A stretch of 64,000 nt of DNA from Omphalotus guepiniiformis. Taxonomy: Eukaryota; Basidiomycota; Agaricomycetes; Agaricales; Omphalotaceae. Shown piece after piece: positions 45,500 to 57,889 of the stretch. Position 1 is the first letter of the stretch. Each line of letters opens with the position of its first letter. The stretch lies in the NCBI GenBank assembly GCA_028554645.1, contig JAQOOI010000032.1, forward strand, positions 1 to 64,000. Reading direction: 5' to 3'. The notes below the pieces were generated by a model that was given only the letters and a program-made list of their open reading frames with translations, had not been told where the DNA came from and made no database searches. Both the position numbers and the translations under genes were made by a program.

Positions 45500-48128
45500 C
45501 CAGGTATGTGTGAGCGCGGCGCGCCGGATGGGTGCTGGGTCGCCCCCAAAGTTTACGACTGAGGACTACGTATGCTTTTTTGCTCTTTTTTTGCTGTCTT
45601 TTGTTGGTTGGAACCGTCGTTGCTTTTTCAATGGCTAATGCTCTCTCGCCTTTCATTGTTTTTTCGTCTCCTTCAGTACTCACTACATCATCTACACACG
45701 CAGCATTCTCCGAGACCTAGGGTTTTTCTTACTTTAGGGTCTTAAAATGTTGGACACTGGCACCATTGCATTCAAATACGCGGAAATTTTGCTTTCTTAC
45801 ATGTACTTACAAATGTACAGCCTGTACTCAAGCGTCACTCATCTCATAGTATCAGGCAATACTGTTATAATTATACAAATATACGTGGAGAGCTCCAGTC
45901 AATGAAGAATGCATCTGACCTGGTGCTTACCAGTCTACTGTGGAGGTCAGTCCTCACCAGCAGCTTGTAGTAATACTCACCACAAATGATCCGCACGTTC
46001 GAAGCCTATCCCGCACTGTCCCACGGCTAGCGGCGATAATAGATACAAATAATATCTAGATAAAGATAATGTCGTTACGAGAATCGGCACGGAATAGATA
46101 ACCTAAGATAAACAGTCTTATTTCCGGGAATACAAAAGTGATGACATCATGGAACTTTCATGTGCCGTGCTTACCTTATTTGTCTCCCTCCTTTGATAGT
46201 TCTCACGCTCGCCCAACCCGACAGGCTTTTTCCTCTCGCTTGTCCCAGGCTTGTCTTCATCCAGGATCCAATAATTTGCAGAAGGAGAAGCTGGAACTTA
46301 CCAGTGTGACATAAATCCTAAGATTGAGGGGTATCAGGACAGGGTTGAAAGACAATATCACCCCTCGGCATCTACCGGCCTCTCAGCTGATGCTAGCCGG
46401 TCAAATCACGGCTCATTAGTACCCGGTATTCCGGTATTCGGAGTGTCTGACCTTTTGATTGTCTGACCTTTTGATTGTCTGACCTTTTGATTGTTTGACC
46501 TTTTTCCTTCACACAGTTTGCCCGTTTGATATGCCGGTATAAATTGTTTTCTTTTGTCTGCCAAGATAATTACATCTGTGAGCTTCAATGTATGCTTCAT
46601 TTCATAGGGTGGCAATTGTCTTAGTAGTACATCATGGTATGTATCACGAGAAATGAAAATTAAGATACTACTAGCAGTCAACTGAGTAGGAGTAGTAAGT
46701 ATCCACTGTGAGTTATTCTAAAATTGTTTTCTTTCATTCACAAATAGTACATTCTAACTATCCATTGCAGCTTTGGCAGTGAAACTCGGTCACAAATGAA
46801 AACATTCACGGTCTACAATAAAGGTCAGATTGCCCCTATCCTATATGTATAATATTCAATGCCCGGGCCATAGACCCTCACGGCAAACCACGACGAACAA
46901 GGCAGGCAATTTTGGTATACCAACAGACACTTCTGTTCACACTAGCACGCCGTGTAGGGTCCTGTGGGTTACTACATCATATGTTAGAATCCCACTTTGC
47001 TTACCCCGGTACACGCTGGCTTTCCTTCTACATGATTATTTCAGGTCACTATTTTCTGAATTCGACGTTTCAAAGCAACTAATCATAACTGGGGACACAA
47101 TCCAATAACATAAAAACATATGTTGGCCTAGAATGACATATGTACAACAACATATTACATATTACATACTAAAGGGGAACCGACAATCCACGTAACGGAA
47201 GAGTACAGATAAGGAAGAATCTCCGACCTCCGATTATCATTATCATTAAAGTATCCGTGATTGCGGAAGAACCATCAACGGTCACTAGTCACTATAGTCA
47301 CTGTCACTATCCCAATTCGGTCCCAATTCGTCCGAAATTGCCGCTTTCTCGATTGCGTTCTCCTGACTCGACATTCAGATATTCATCCTTAATGTTAAAC
47401 TCAGGCTCAGGTAGCTGAATCAGATGAAAGGTGTGGGATTCAGATGAGCGAGTGAGTGGGTGAATATTGAGAGCTGGCAGAGGGGCAGGCTAGGAGAGAA
47501 ATCCAGCGCCCAACCCCAGGCTGGTGAGCTGGTGATGACAGGCTGGTGAGGCTGGTAGCATATCCGGCTGGAGAGCTACAGTGAGTATGCATTCTTCCTC
47601 AACTGGTCATTAGCACGCAAAGATACATATTTATAACTGCAGCAGGTGATAGTATACAGTAATACTGTACTGCTTCTCTGATACATCATACATCATGATC
47701 ATCATTTTCCAAGGAGATCTACTATTAGAAGAGACTAATAAGAAAAATGAAAGCTGGTATGTTCTAGCGGGGAAGCAGGCCAGGTTTTATTTGCAGACAT
47801 GGAGTTCTATGGTACTATGTTTAGTATAGGCGCCGAGGATAAACTTCTAGCTCCAGTTCAGTCCAGCTATCAATAAGAACGTACTTGTCATACTTTCGGA
47901 ACAGTTCAAATTGTCGGGTGATGTTAAAGGTTGAAGGACATCTGTATTCACGCTAGGTTTTTGACTTGGTACCCACATCAGCGTTCTGGAGTTTTTCATT
48001 GCAATGAAGATGCTCTTGAACATGGAGGTCAGTGGGAAAAGCGCTATTCTTAACATATGCAGCTTAGTCATCCATAATTTCTCACCGGTGACCTTTGACC
48101 TCTCTTCACCGTTTCCCTCACCTATCCA
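45500..48128. other. 2.6 kb gene-free stretch with short tandem repeats
   Basis: No supported gene; the 62-codon hydrophobic frame at 45532-45720 lies in the 3' flank of the RING gene and has no other support. The stretch is AT-rich with several short tandem repeats. Near 47500-47570 GGCTGGTGA-type units repeat. Confidence 0.45.
46440..46503 (+). repeat. ~17 bp tandem repeat, four copies
   Basis: Units of the form GTCTGACCTTTTGATT are repeated in tandem, the last ones with single-base changes. Confidence 0.85.
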
Positions 48129-49506
48129 ATGGATTCTGACCGTAAATCCACGGTTTCGTCGTTCTACGGGGCCAGAAAGGGGTCTCTGGACGCACTGAAT
48201 AACGATTTCCCTTCTCCTACCCAAAATTTCGCCAGTACTTCGCACAACCGAGGAAGGGACGATGCTTCGTCATTCTACAATCCGGATCGAACGTCGAGGA
48301 TTATGGACAATACGGGACGAGTTAGTACTGCTGGGTATAACAGCAACTCGTTTTTTAGGCCTGGAAGAGAGGAGCCGCTGAAAGGTGGTCGTGACGAAGA
48401 GGACGATGCGGGAAATGGTGGTGCATGGGATATCTATGCTGATTTTAATAATGCTGGTCCAAAATACAGTAACGCTTTTGGGCAAAGCAATCCTGATGGG
48501 TGAGCCCCTCCGTCTTGCGCTCTATACCAGGTTTTAAATGTGTTTTGGGTACAGCTACCAGGCTTTAGCTGGCACACCAAAAGGTGAAGAGACCGGTACT
48601 ATTGGTCCTGTTGAGTTGGTCACTGTTCCGGCGCTGGGTCCTGAATGGCGTCGTGACGAGTTACGAGATATGACCAAGGCAGGGAAGAGGGAGAAGAAGA
48701 CAGAGGCTCGGACAAAAGCTTGGAAACAGTGGAATCGAGGTGAACGTGGGCTTTGCGGCAGGTGGTTTACAAAGAGAACGCTCGTCGTTTTTATGTTTGT
48801 GCTTTGCGTAATGTCAGTCTTGACCTCCCGCGCTTGCTTTTCTTCGCTCGTGGCTAACGCTGTCTTTGTTTTAGTATTGGTCTCGTTTTAGCATTCACTA
48901 TCCCTCGAGTTCCTGGTTTCAACTTTGACAGTACCACCCCGCTTGGGAATGCCACGGGCTCTTGGGGAGATGCTATCACAACCCAGTTCAGTCGAGCTCC
49001 GGCCAACTTTTCGTTCCCTGCTTTTGCAGATTTACAGGTCGATACTAGCTCGAATTATATCCCGCTTACTTTCAGCGATGTCAAGGCTCAAGTTATCGAC
49101 GCAGATACAAGTAGAGTTGTCGCAACAGGCAACCTCGGTCACTACACTGTACCAGCCAAAGCGCTCACTAATATCCAATTACCGCTCAATTTCTCGTACT
49201 CCGCTGTGAACGACTCGGACACTACATGTTGAGTGGTGAATTGTCCTTTTATTTCTTGAAATTGACGATGGTATAGGGAAACTCTGGTATGATGCTTGCA
49301 AGAACGCTGCACTAGATCAATCCGGAGTTCGACCTGGTGCGTTCCTTTTTTGTCTTCCATGATCGCTCGAAGCTCACATGCATCTAGGTGTAAACTTCCG
49401 TCTCGTCCTCGATATGGATATCATGGGTCTTCCCGGCTCTCACTCCGCTTCCACACAGGTGAACAACGCTGCATGTCCCGTCGAACTTGCACAAAACGCT
49501 TCCTAA
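48129..49506 (+). CDS. Single-pass membrane protein with probable LEA2-like domain
   Basis: Five exons (48129-48499, 48555-48812, 48875-49227, 49277-49336, 49388-49506) join in phase to 386 residues. The N-terminal ~180 residues are polar, with YxN-type and acidic stretches, and presumably cytosolic. A basic stop sequence (WFTKR) precedes one transmembrane segment (TLVVFMFVLCVIIGLVLAFT, crossing an intron). The outer part begins IPRVPGFNFD and has a beta-rich pattern: NFSFPAFADLQVDTSSNYIP, DVKAQVIDADTSRVVATGNL, VNFRLVLDMDIMGLPG. That is the NDR1/HIN1-like LEA2 layout of fungal cell-surface or vacuolar proteins. N-glycosylation sites (NAT, NFS, NDS) fit a luminal or outer location. The precise role is unknown. 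Confidence 0.75.
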
Positions 49507-49928
49507 TGCTGCTTGTGGTCTGTTCCTTTATATCCCCTCTGTCACGGACCTCTATCTGGACTATACTACTGTCTATTTATTCTGCGTGCCCTCCGATTTT
49601 AATCCTTTCCATTCCTTTCCTTAACGCCTTTTTATCGCAACCCCCCTTCACATCTATGTGACATTTTCTCACCATGAATGTTTTTTACCCTTACATCCCT
49701 GTCCGTCGTTTCGCTATCCGAACCATTACTTGCCCTTTCTTTTGGTTTTTACTCGCACCTGTACTATTGGCAAATAACATTGAGCATGTGTATAGAATGG
49801 CTACGTGTCAAAAACATGAGGTCATGCAGGGGTATTACAGTGTCCTTAATGGATATGGATGATACAATATGTTCCCTGAGCTAGGAACTGTAACGTTGAG
49901 CAATGTCAAACTTGTGCTGATGTCCTGG
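49507..49928. other. Convergent intergenic region
   Basis: The 422 bp between two 3' ends; short hydrophobic frames (49674-49884) are in the untranslated region and not supported as genes. Confidence 0.5.
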
Positions 49929-52172
49929 CTATCTCCTCCCTAACCGGCTGATCTCCCCGTCAGAACCAGCCTTCTTCGTACGTTGTCGAGTATCCGCCAC
50001 ACCGGCCTTATCCTTTCCGACGGATCTTACAGCACTACCAGCAGGATCCTGCGGAGAAGAATCCGACCTCTTCCTTTGTCTCCCTAACGCAAGAACTCTA
50101 GGGTCCAACAGACTCGCACTCTGATTCTCGAGTTCTCTCTCAATCACCAGACCTAAAGGGTGACCCCGAGATTTCGATATGGAGGGTGGTATAGCGTCAA
50201 TGAGGTATATCTTTCGGAGATGTTCTGGGAGAGGGCCAAAGATGTCGACTAGTGCTTGACGCCCGTCGAGGCGCGCTTGAAGGATGTCCATCATGTATAC
50301 GGCGTATATTGGGTCGGAAGTCGAGGTTTGACCTTCATGTGCGGTGGTGGTGGTGGCACTCGAGGGGAATTCTAAGCACAGAACTGCTTCTATCCCGTTT
50401 GACGCGAGAACGACGTTGTTCCAGTGTTTGATGCAGGCGAAAACAGCGTCTGCTGGGTGGGTAGGATGGTTAAACACCTGAACGAAACGACGGTAGTGAG
50501 TTATCGTGTCGGGCGGAACAGAAATGGAAAGAAGAATAGATGTACCATTTGCAGATCATTGATGAAGGCGTTCCAAGGAGAATGCTTATGGCCTTGATAT
50601 TCAACATGGCTGGGTAAAAGAGGGGATATGGGCATCGTTCTACGAGCATCCATGAGTTTGATGGTAGGGAAGGCCTGACGCCGACCCGCCTTCAGGTCAG
50701 AGGTAGATTCAAACGGATGCTGTCCTTGAGGTGTTGATACAGGAAACGACGTAGACGTGACCGCAGGCATGTGAATAGACGAACCCAAGGAATCTTTAAG
50801 TCCAGAAAGAAACGTCGGTATACCGGGAATCTCCATACGTCGTTCCCTAAGCATCCGAAACCCAGAATCAACTCTCCTATGGAATTTCTGATCCAGCGAA
50901 TCCCCAAAAGTCGAGAAAGTGTATATGGTGAGCACGATGCACAAAATCCCTAGTCCAAGGACACAGGAAATGGCAATACGTATACCGAGTGCTGCACGCG
51001 GAGATACAGCATGTGGGGTATTCAAACCAGCCGAAATGGTAGGAGGGGAAGCACGCCAAGTAAACGACATAATAGATGCGAGGAATAGAATTACTGCCCA
51101 AGAAAACCAAGCTGCGGGCGCAGCGAGCATTATCCATGGATTCCACCAAATCAATTCGTTCCCATTTCGCGATTCCTGAGAAAAGGGTAGGTCAGAATGA
51201 ACCTTCGCCATGGAATAGGTTTCGGTCACCATTGACCAAGCAGCAGCTTTATGCGGTTTTCGCATTGAGCTAAAGCGGAGGATACATAAGTACCCGCAGA
51301 GTACAGCGATCACTGAGCATATGAATGATAATATGCTTCCCGTCCAACTGACTGCATCATCGCCACTGAGTGAAAGTAGTGATAAGGTAGCTCTGAGGGT
51401 CGGCGCGCGGACGTAAGTCATGATAGTGGGGTATGGAAAGGTGTGACACGTACGAGGTTATCAGAGCGGAAACGATATTCAATGTCCTCCACTCTTGAAG
51501 CAAGTCGTCGACAAAAGTCTCCCACGTTGTCAAAAAATGAGACAGCTCTGGGGACATGCCTCCCCCCACATCGGAGCCAATCGTCGTCGCCTTGGCAGTG
51601 GTCAACTGTGAAGGTAATGCCGACCAAATGCAGTTAATGTCCGAACGAGTGATTCCAGATTCCTTGCAAACCTGCAAGACTCTGGAGTGATATAGAGAAG
51701 GAAGACGAAGATAGAGTGTGATATAGCCTGCTTGAAGAAGTTGTTTGAAGAATATGAGAAAACGTAGCGATAATGGTGTAGCCGGAAGATTTGCGACCGA
51801 GTTGTTGGCGGCAATCGGTGGTACTGGAGGGTCTCGAGATGAGGATAGCATAACAGATGGGAAATCTGTGAGGGCTACGTCCTGCAGAGTCTTCTCAAGT
51901 GCTTGAAGAACCCCAGACGCGTCTCGAAAGTTAGGGATCACTCTAGCGCCCTCGTTATACGCAAAAGACATTGAATCAATGTCTTCTCGTGTATGCCGCC
52001 CCCCCTGCTGCTGCTGATCTCGAGGCCAAACTGATTCCTTCGTATGACTCGTCATCGAAAGCTTTTCAGCATCGCACTGTCCAGAACTAGATCCTATCGC
52101 TGCTGCTGCTGCTGCTGCTTCTCGTCCACTTCCGACGTCGGTGGTGGGGTTGGGGTATTGGTGAAGAGTCAT
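49929..52172 (-). CDS. Multi-pass membrane protein of a conserved basidiomycete family, unknown function
   Basis: Read on the minus strand with three or four exons: about 52172-51457, about 51397-51181 onward to about 50545, and about 50477-49929. I chose the ATG at 52172 because its context is better than an ATG 11 codons earlier. The first ~250 residues are soluble (TWETFVDDLLQEWRTLNIVS). Three or four membrane segments follow: SALITS-ATLSLLSLSG, WTGSILSFICSVIAVLCGYL, IMLAAPAAWFSWAVILFLAS, RIAISCVLGLGILCIVLTIY. The motif WWNPWIMLAAPA between segments 2 and 3 is typical of a family I know from many Agaricomycetes without an assigned role. The tail holds YAVYMMDILQARLDGRQALV and a basic serine-rich end. 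Alanine and glutamine repeats near the N-terminus are coded by GCT/CAG runs. Confidence 0.7.
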
Positions 52173-52638
52173 GATGTTGAATTGGTCAAATAGATATACA
52201 TACAATCCTATTCGGAACCTGCCCAGGCTGTGCCAGCGTTTCAGAACAAATCAGCGCTACTTAGTATAAAGTCACAGGGCGCCAGAAGTAGCTTGTTTCC
52301 CGAACAGAGAAGAATTCATTCCGCTGGGATGATGGATCGATACTGAAGAAGAGGCCCGCTCCATCGGCAGAAAAAGCGAGAATTCTATGACGGATTTCTT
52401 CCGAGAAGAACATTGGAATGAGTTCAATATTCAGCAATTTCAGTGAAGCTGCTGTTGCTGAAGCGCTGAAGGTCCGGAGAAGCTGGAAGGTTGATTGACA
52501 ACCCTAGAATTGGCCAGGTCCGAAAATCCGATTAAATCCCGTGATGTGACTCGGACTTTCGGCCTGATTCAATTGACACTAAGTGTGGCGTTACGAACCA
52601 GTTACGAACCCTTACTTAGCTTTCTTTGGGTTACCATC
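52173..52638. promoter_or_regulatory. Divergent promoter region, membrane protein / tetraspanin
   Basis: 466 bp between two start codons that point away from each other, with no other gene. Both genes encode membrane proteins, so shared regulation is possible, but no operator-like motif is evident. Confidence 0.4.
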
Positions 52639-54243
52639 ATGTCGTCTCCGAAAGTATTTCTAAGGCCTTCAACCTTTTCCCAAGAAACCATGCGCCGTCG
52701 TTCTAGCAGCTCTTCGTTCGCTTCGCTTGTCAAAAATCATGCTGAACCTGTTGAACCTACGATTCGACTTGTGGCGGCTTCGAGTTCACCTGAATCGTCT
52801 CCGTTGGCGCTCGGTTCGAGCTCTCGCTATTTGAGGAGGACTTTTGTTGAAGAGGAAGAGGATGATAGGCGCTATGAGGAATACGAAGATATTACTGAAC
52901 TCGTTGTTGATGAACCTCGGAGTTTGTCGTCGCTGTCCTATCGCCCTTCTGCCCAGGAACTCACGGCTTCAACATTAAATTCATATTCAAGTGCGCAACG
53001 TAAACCCTCTATACGCTCATTCATTTCAGGAGGCATGGACGTCATCAATCTCGCGCCCTCAATGAAATCTCTACTCTCCGGCTCGTCCACGAGCATACGA
53101 AAAGACTCTAAAAACACAAATTATACCTTGAACTCCTCTTCATCGACAAAAACTACAGATTCTCAGTTTAGCAAACAATCTTCCCTCAATGACAAATTTA
53201 CGCAAAAGTGGCCAAAGCCTCGTTCGCTTACTAGGATAATCGACCTGGAAAACCCAACAGCGGCTTGGAAGAGCAGGAAGGGATTAAGTGCTATTGACAA
53301 GCGAGCAACGATGTCAACGCTTGAAGATGGATTGGGTCTTGGAATGGATGGGATGGATCGATGGACAGGGTTTAAATGGTGTTTGCTGATTTCGGTGGGA
53401 ACGGTGTTGTGCTATGGTGCAGGGATAATGGTATGTGCTATTTTAACATGGTTTCGTAGTGCGTTCTTCCATCCTATCTATGTATACTTGACACACATCT
53501 TGATTCTACGTGTATTCTTTCAACAGCTTGGGACCACGCGGACGTGATGTACGTTGCGGACAACGATATTCTTATACTCATCACATTATCAGCGTCTACT
53601 CTTATGTTTACCGCACTTCTGGGTCTTACTGGGGCACTGCTTAATTCTCGACCTATTTTGGCGACTTATGCGGTTCTTTTGTGGCCTGCGTTGATATCGA
53701 TGTTAGTGGTTGGGTACAGCAGTTATAAGCGCTGAGCGCTGGGCCTTTGCTCTGGATCATAAACTTAACTTTTCTTGGAGTCAATATTATACTCCTTTAG
53801 GCCGTCTTCTAATTCAAAGTTCACTGCGATGTTGTGGGTACTACAACCCCCTACATGAAGCGACGCCTAGCAGCAAGTGTTATACTAGGAGTTCGTTACC
53901 TGGGTGTAAAGGCAAGCTTTATAGATTTGAGAGAGAGAATTTGTATTTGATTTGGTCGACTATGTTCGGTCTTGTTGCTGTTCATGTTGGAAATATTGTG
54001 GTGGCACTTCTGTGTGTTAATCATGTTACGAGGACTTTTGGGGAGGGGGTTATGCCGAAGGAGTATCGGTTGAGTAGGTTGGATGTTGTGGTTGATGCGG
54101 AGAAGATTTGGGAGGAGATGAGTAGGATGAAGGTTGGATGTGTGAGTAGACCGGGGTGTTCTAGGGCTTCTGAGAGTGGGATGGTGTTTAGGGAAGATCG
54201 GGAGGAGAGGATTCCGCTTTTGGACAGCAAGGCAAGGCGTTAG
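52639..54243 (+). pseudogene. Tetraspanin (basidiomycete TSP type) with a 7 bp frameshifting duplication
   Basis: Tetraspanins organise membrane microdomains. Exon 1 (52639-53458) encodes a long polar N-terminus and TM1 (CLLISVGTVLCYGAGIMVCA). Intron 53459-53526 joins in phase to TWDHADVMYVADND, TM2 (ILILITLSASTLMFTALLGL) and TM3 (PILATYAVLLWPALISMLVV). Directly after SSYKR an AGCGCTG is duplicated in tandem (53728-53734 and 53735-53741), which creates TGA at 53733-53735 and shifts the frame. The shifted frame continues perfectly as WAFALDHKLNFSWSQYYTPL, with the large-loop CCG motif (RCCGYYNPLHEATP), paired cysteines (KCYTRSSLPGCKG), TM4 (LIWSTMFGLVAVHVGNIVVA) and a long tail. Removing one 7 bp unit would restore the reading, so the lesion is recent or an assembly artefact. 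No intron fits at the break. Confidence 0.82.
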
Positions 54244-54531
54244 AAGTATTTTTTTATCGTTGATAAATATGTGAGTTGTATGGGACTCGCACTTATACAT
54301 TGTACATTAAATAATTGACTACATAGCAAGATTACGGGATAAGAAGCTCCAAAAATCATTGGTGATTCGTTTCATGTCATGAAGAGCTACCTCACTGCAT
54401 CTGTATTGTCATTGAACGTTTGAACCCTCGACTGAGCTATTGAACTGGCTTCAAGTTCGTACTCACCTCCGAGGGGATCCTACCCTACAAGAAAGTTCGA
54501 AGTCACGGTTGTCGGTTGTCGGTTGTCGTTG

Positions 54532-55223
54532 TCAGTAGATTCGCTCTACGTCGTTTGAAAGAACGACGGAGTGATGAAACTCATTATCATGAGGATGGGC
54601 TTTTTCAAGTTTCGGTATTTCCATTTCCATTTCCATCTGTACTCCTCCCACTCCGAGTCCTCCCGGACCTTTCTCGCTGTCAAGATCGTGACACGCACCC
54701 GCACCCGCACCCGATTCGGGGTCACGGTCGACGATGACTGTAGAGCAGATTGACAGTGTGGCATCCGATACGGATACGGAGGGTGGGTGATGAGGACCGT
54801 TAAGGGGTGTTTGGAGGACTCGTAAAGGCAAAGGCCAGAAGGATGCGGATAACTGACGTTCTTGGTGTGGGTGTGGGTGTGGGTGTGGGTGTGGATTGGG
54901 AGGCAAGTGAAGAGTACGAGAACGAGAACGAGAATGAAGGAGATAGAGTCGTGTACCGATGTATCGAGATGCTGTGAGGATTAGGAGGAGGAGGATTATG
55001 GTTGCCACTGCGAACCGGGGGGAACGGGGGAAGAAGGCAAGGTCAAGTCAATATCGGAAGAAGTGTACGAACCCTAGTACTCGTACTTACTTATAATAAG
55101 CATATACTCTAGAATTTCGTCAAATTCCGCTAGACCTGTGTCTGTGTTGTTGTTGTTGGTGTTCTCTCTCGTTACGTATGTATGCCATTGTTCTGCGAGG
55201 TTGAGTCTGAGTGGAGGCATCAT
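54532..55223 (-). CDS. Small single-pass membrane protein, His-Pro-rich
   Basis: Two exons on the minus strand (55223-55091 and 55008-54532), the intron (GTAAGT...CGCAG) joining in phase. The first 47 residues are polar with a run of Asn (RENTNNNNTDTGL), then one membrane segment (MLIIMATIILLLLILTASRY), then arginine-rich RSRSR, a HPHPHPHPHP stretch and an acidic-to-basic low-complexity tail. A short N-terminal side plus a long disordered tail mirrors the neighbouring 56032-56661 gene, but the sequences are not clearly homologous. No family is recognised. Confidence 0.6.
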
Positions 55224-56031
55224 ACGAAATTGTCCGGGGGTGGGTTGGAGGAGGACTGGGTACAGAGAGACTTCTTGGTTTTAAATACTTACTTGACAGG
55301 ATGAGATGTTGCTATTGATATTGATTGACGCTGATAGATAGATATGAACTTCATTTGCCATAGTAGGAACCCTCTACAGCTTTTCCGAGTCGATCGAACG
55401 AATGAAGATGAGTATGTATATAGGGTATTTATATATATTCTGATGGTGCCGGTGAGGCCTTGAGGTGGTGTTTTGACAGCGAAGCGTTAATCTGCGTGGT
55501 GTGAGGATGATGCGCCGCTGGGTGTCAAGTTGTTGTATGTATGTATTACTACATAGGGTACAGAACAATACAGCTGTATGTAGAAGCGCGCGGCGTACTA
55601 AACATATGCATAAGGTTTGGTTTCATTATCATTTGATTTTTTTAGAACTCATAGCATACATGTGCAACAGCTTATTGGCCTAATATGTATATGGGTATGT
55701 AGGTATGGATGGGTCTATTGATAGGTCGTCAGAGTGACAGGTAGTATTAAATATACAGTAGAGGTACAATATGATGACTGGTATATATATATAGTAGATA
55801 ACAATGAGAGAAAATGCACAAGTGGAACTCAACTCGAGTCAAAACAGCGAAGCGAAGCAAAGCAAAGCAAAGCAAAGCAGTTCAAGCAATGACTCCCATA
55901 CTCGCACTTCGTGCCGGGGAAGTACTAGGTGGAGGTGGAGATTGCGGTTAATCCGAGAAAGACGGCGGTTTTAAAAGAGATGCTGTTGAGGAAGTAGTCA
56001 GACTAAAGCTAGGTCCAGTGTACCTCAGAAG
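55224..56031. other. Intergenic with AAGC repeats
   Basis: No supported gene. AGCGAAGCAAAGCAAAGC-type repeats lie at about 55848-55880. Confidence 0.45.
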
Positions 56032-56661
56032 CTACACACATCTAGAACTTGAACTTCTGCTACTATCTCTACGGTCACTATCACCACTATTGACTCGACC
56101 GGTGCCAGTGTGGCGCCCTGGACTCGGACTCGGACTCGGACTCGGACTTGTCGGTGGTCTTGGTTCTTTATGCATCGATAAATTAAAAGAACCTGAGGGA
56201 TTCCGATAAGGCGATTCACTGGCAGGACTCGGAACTTGGAGTGTTGAACCGTAGTTTGTGACGGCGAAGGTGCTTGGGGCTATGAAGTGAAAAATATCAT
56301 GATATCAATGTAGTGAGAGCGAAGATAGTACTTACTGGTACTCTGAGTCTTCATCTGCGAGCGTTCGAATTCCTTGAATTTAAGGTTCATCCATCTATCC
56401 CATAATGCGAGAGCGTAGAAGATGAGGATTAGGATTGCGATTATGATTGCTCCGGAGTAGTCTCCTATAGCTGGTCAAGTTCAAAATAGTCAGAATGCAC
56501 TGGTGTTTGGCGACGGTTGAAAATAGGTTGGACTTACGTTGGGTATCGGAGTCGTTGCATGGGTAGACATTGGCATTGGCATCAACTACGAGGTCCAACC
56601 CTGTAGTACTGGCAGTACCGTCCGCCGTTGGGGCCAAAGTCCGTAGGTCTGGAATGAACAT
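56032..56661 (-). CDS. Small single-pass membrane protein with Ser-Pro repeats
   Basis: Three exons on the minus strand (start 56661; splices near 56536/56474 and 56336/56279) join in phase. An N-terminal part (FIPDLRTLAPTADGTASTTG) is followed by a membrane segment (SGAIIIAILILIFYALALWD), a short linker (RWMNLKFKEFERSQ) and a Ser/Pro-rich tail with PSPSPSPSPSP coded by CTCGGA repeats, ending in a serine/arginine stretch and CV. No signal peptide precedes the TM, so it is probably a tail-exposed single-pass protein. Unknown family. It lies in tandem with the gene at 54532-55223. Confidence 0.6.
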
Positions 56662-57889
56662 CGCGCTGGGAGTCCAAGAAGGGTGCGGCGGGCGAATGAC
56701 GAGAAAGTGCTCGACCCCTTTCCCTTAAGTACTTGTATCACTGAATCTGATGTACACCCATACTTGAGCTTTGCTGTGTTGGAACTTGGAAAGTTCCTTA
56801 GTCAGGGTCGTGCTTAAGCTGTGGTGGATGATTCACTTCGGCGCTTCTATGTATCATTCCATTGTCCAACCGTGACTCCATGGCGATCCAATCATGATCT
56901 AGTCACCGGGAGAAAGAAGTGAGAAAGAGGCAAGAGGGAACTAAAAGGTGTGCGTGCGACTTGCACAATGCAATTGGGTGAGGCGGTGCGGGTGCGGGAG
57001 ATGTCGATGCATGATTTGATTTGATTTGATTTGCTCGGGGTGAATGTTCGAATAGAACCTGGGCCCCTGAACTCTATACAATGAGATATCGAGTCAACCA
57101 TTGTGTATGTCTTCCCACTTACTTACTAGATTGTGTTTTGAGCGCGGCTCGGAAGCGGAAGCGGAGGGAGGTCCGAGGGATGATGCCGGGATGATGGCAT
57201 CATAGCCTCTGACTCTTACTGTAGGTACGCCCCGCTTGCGCCACACAAGCGTATCCTGCTGTGGCCGAACCGGAGGCATGCCCGGGGAGATGACACGGAG
57301 ATGTACAAGTAAGCGTCCGAAAGCCCGTTGGTGTCCTCCGAGTTCAAATCGCGTTTGAGTAATGGTTGAAACGATGGTGGAAAGCGCTGTACTAGGGTGT
57401 ACAGTGTAGAGCAAGTCAATGGATCGTCGCACTAAAGATCCGTACAAAAATTTGATAAAAGAAATCTGAAGGAGCCTGAAGGTTGGCAGACGACGTACCT
57501 TTATCGCGCTCAAGCGTCTTTTATACTACGAATTTCAGCGAGATGTCAAATTGATAATCGGTATACTTATGTTACACTCGAAGAAGCAAAGTTTGCGTGC
57601 AAAGCTGCGACAGCCTATGTACTTAGGTCCGCAGTTCAAGTTGCCACGGTCGGAGTCGCCCTGATTCGCCGCCAGTTCGGTGAAATCCTGTGAATCAACG
57701 CGTGACACTGCCACGGTTGGATTACTAATACCTTTACTTCCGAGTCCGTAACCTCTTCGACTGCTTCCACCACCTTTCAGCGTATTCCATATTCTTCTCA
57801 TGGCAGATCTCTCTCAACAGGAACTCCCGCCCGACAACTGTGCGCATCTCATATCGTCAAGCTAGACTCGCGACCGACAGCGACTTTAC
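56662..57889. other. Intergenic, two weak minus-strand ORFs
   Basis: Frames at 57094-57513 (139 codons) and 57535-57801 (88 codons, opening RRIWNTLKGGGSSRRGYG) are open on the minus strand. The latter has a reasonable start context but no recognised domain, no intron that extends it, and no other support. I do not call either as a gene. Confidence 0.35.

Noticed and set aside
57094..57513. 139-codon minus-strand frame
   Set aside because: No recognised domain and no intron or start evidence; adjoining DNA is repeat-derived.
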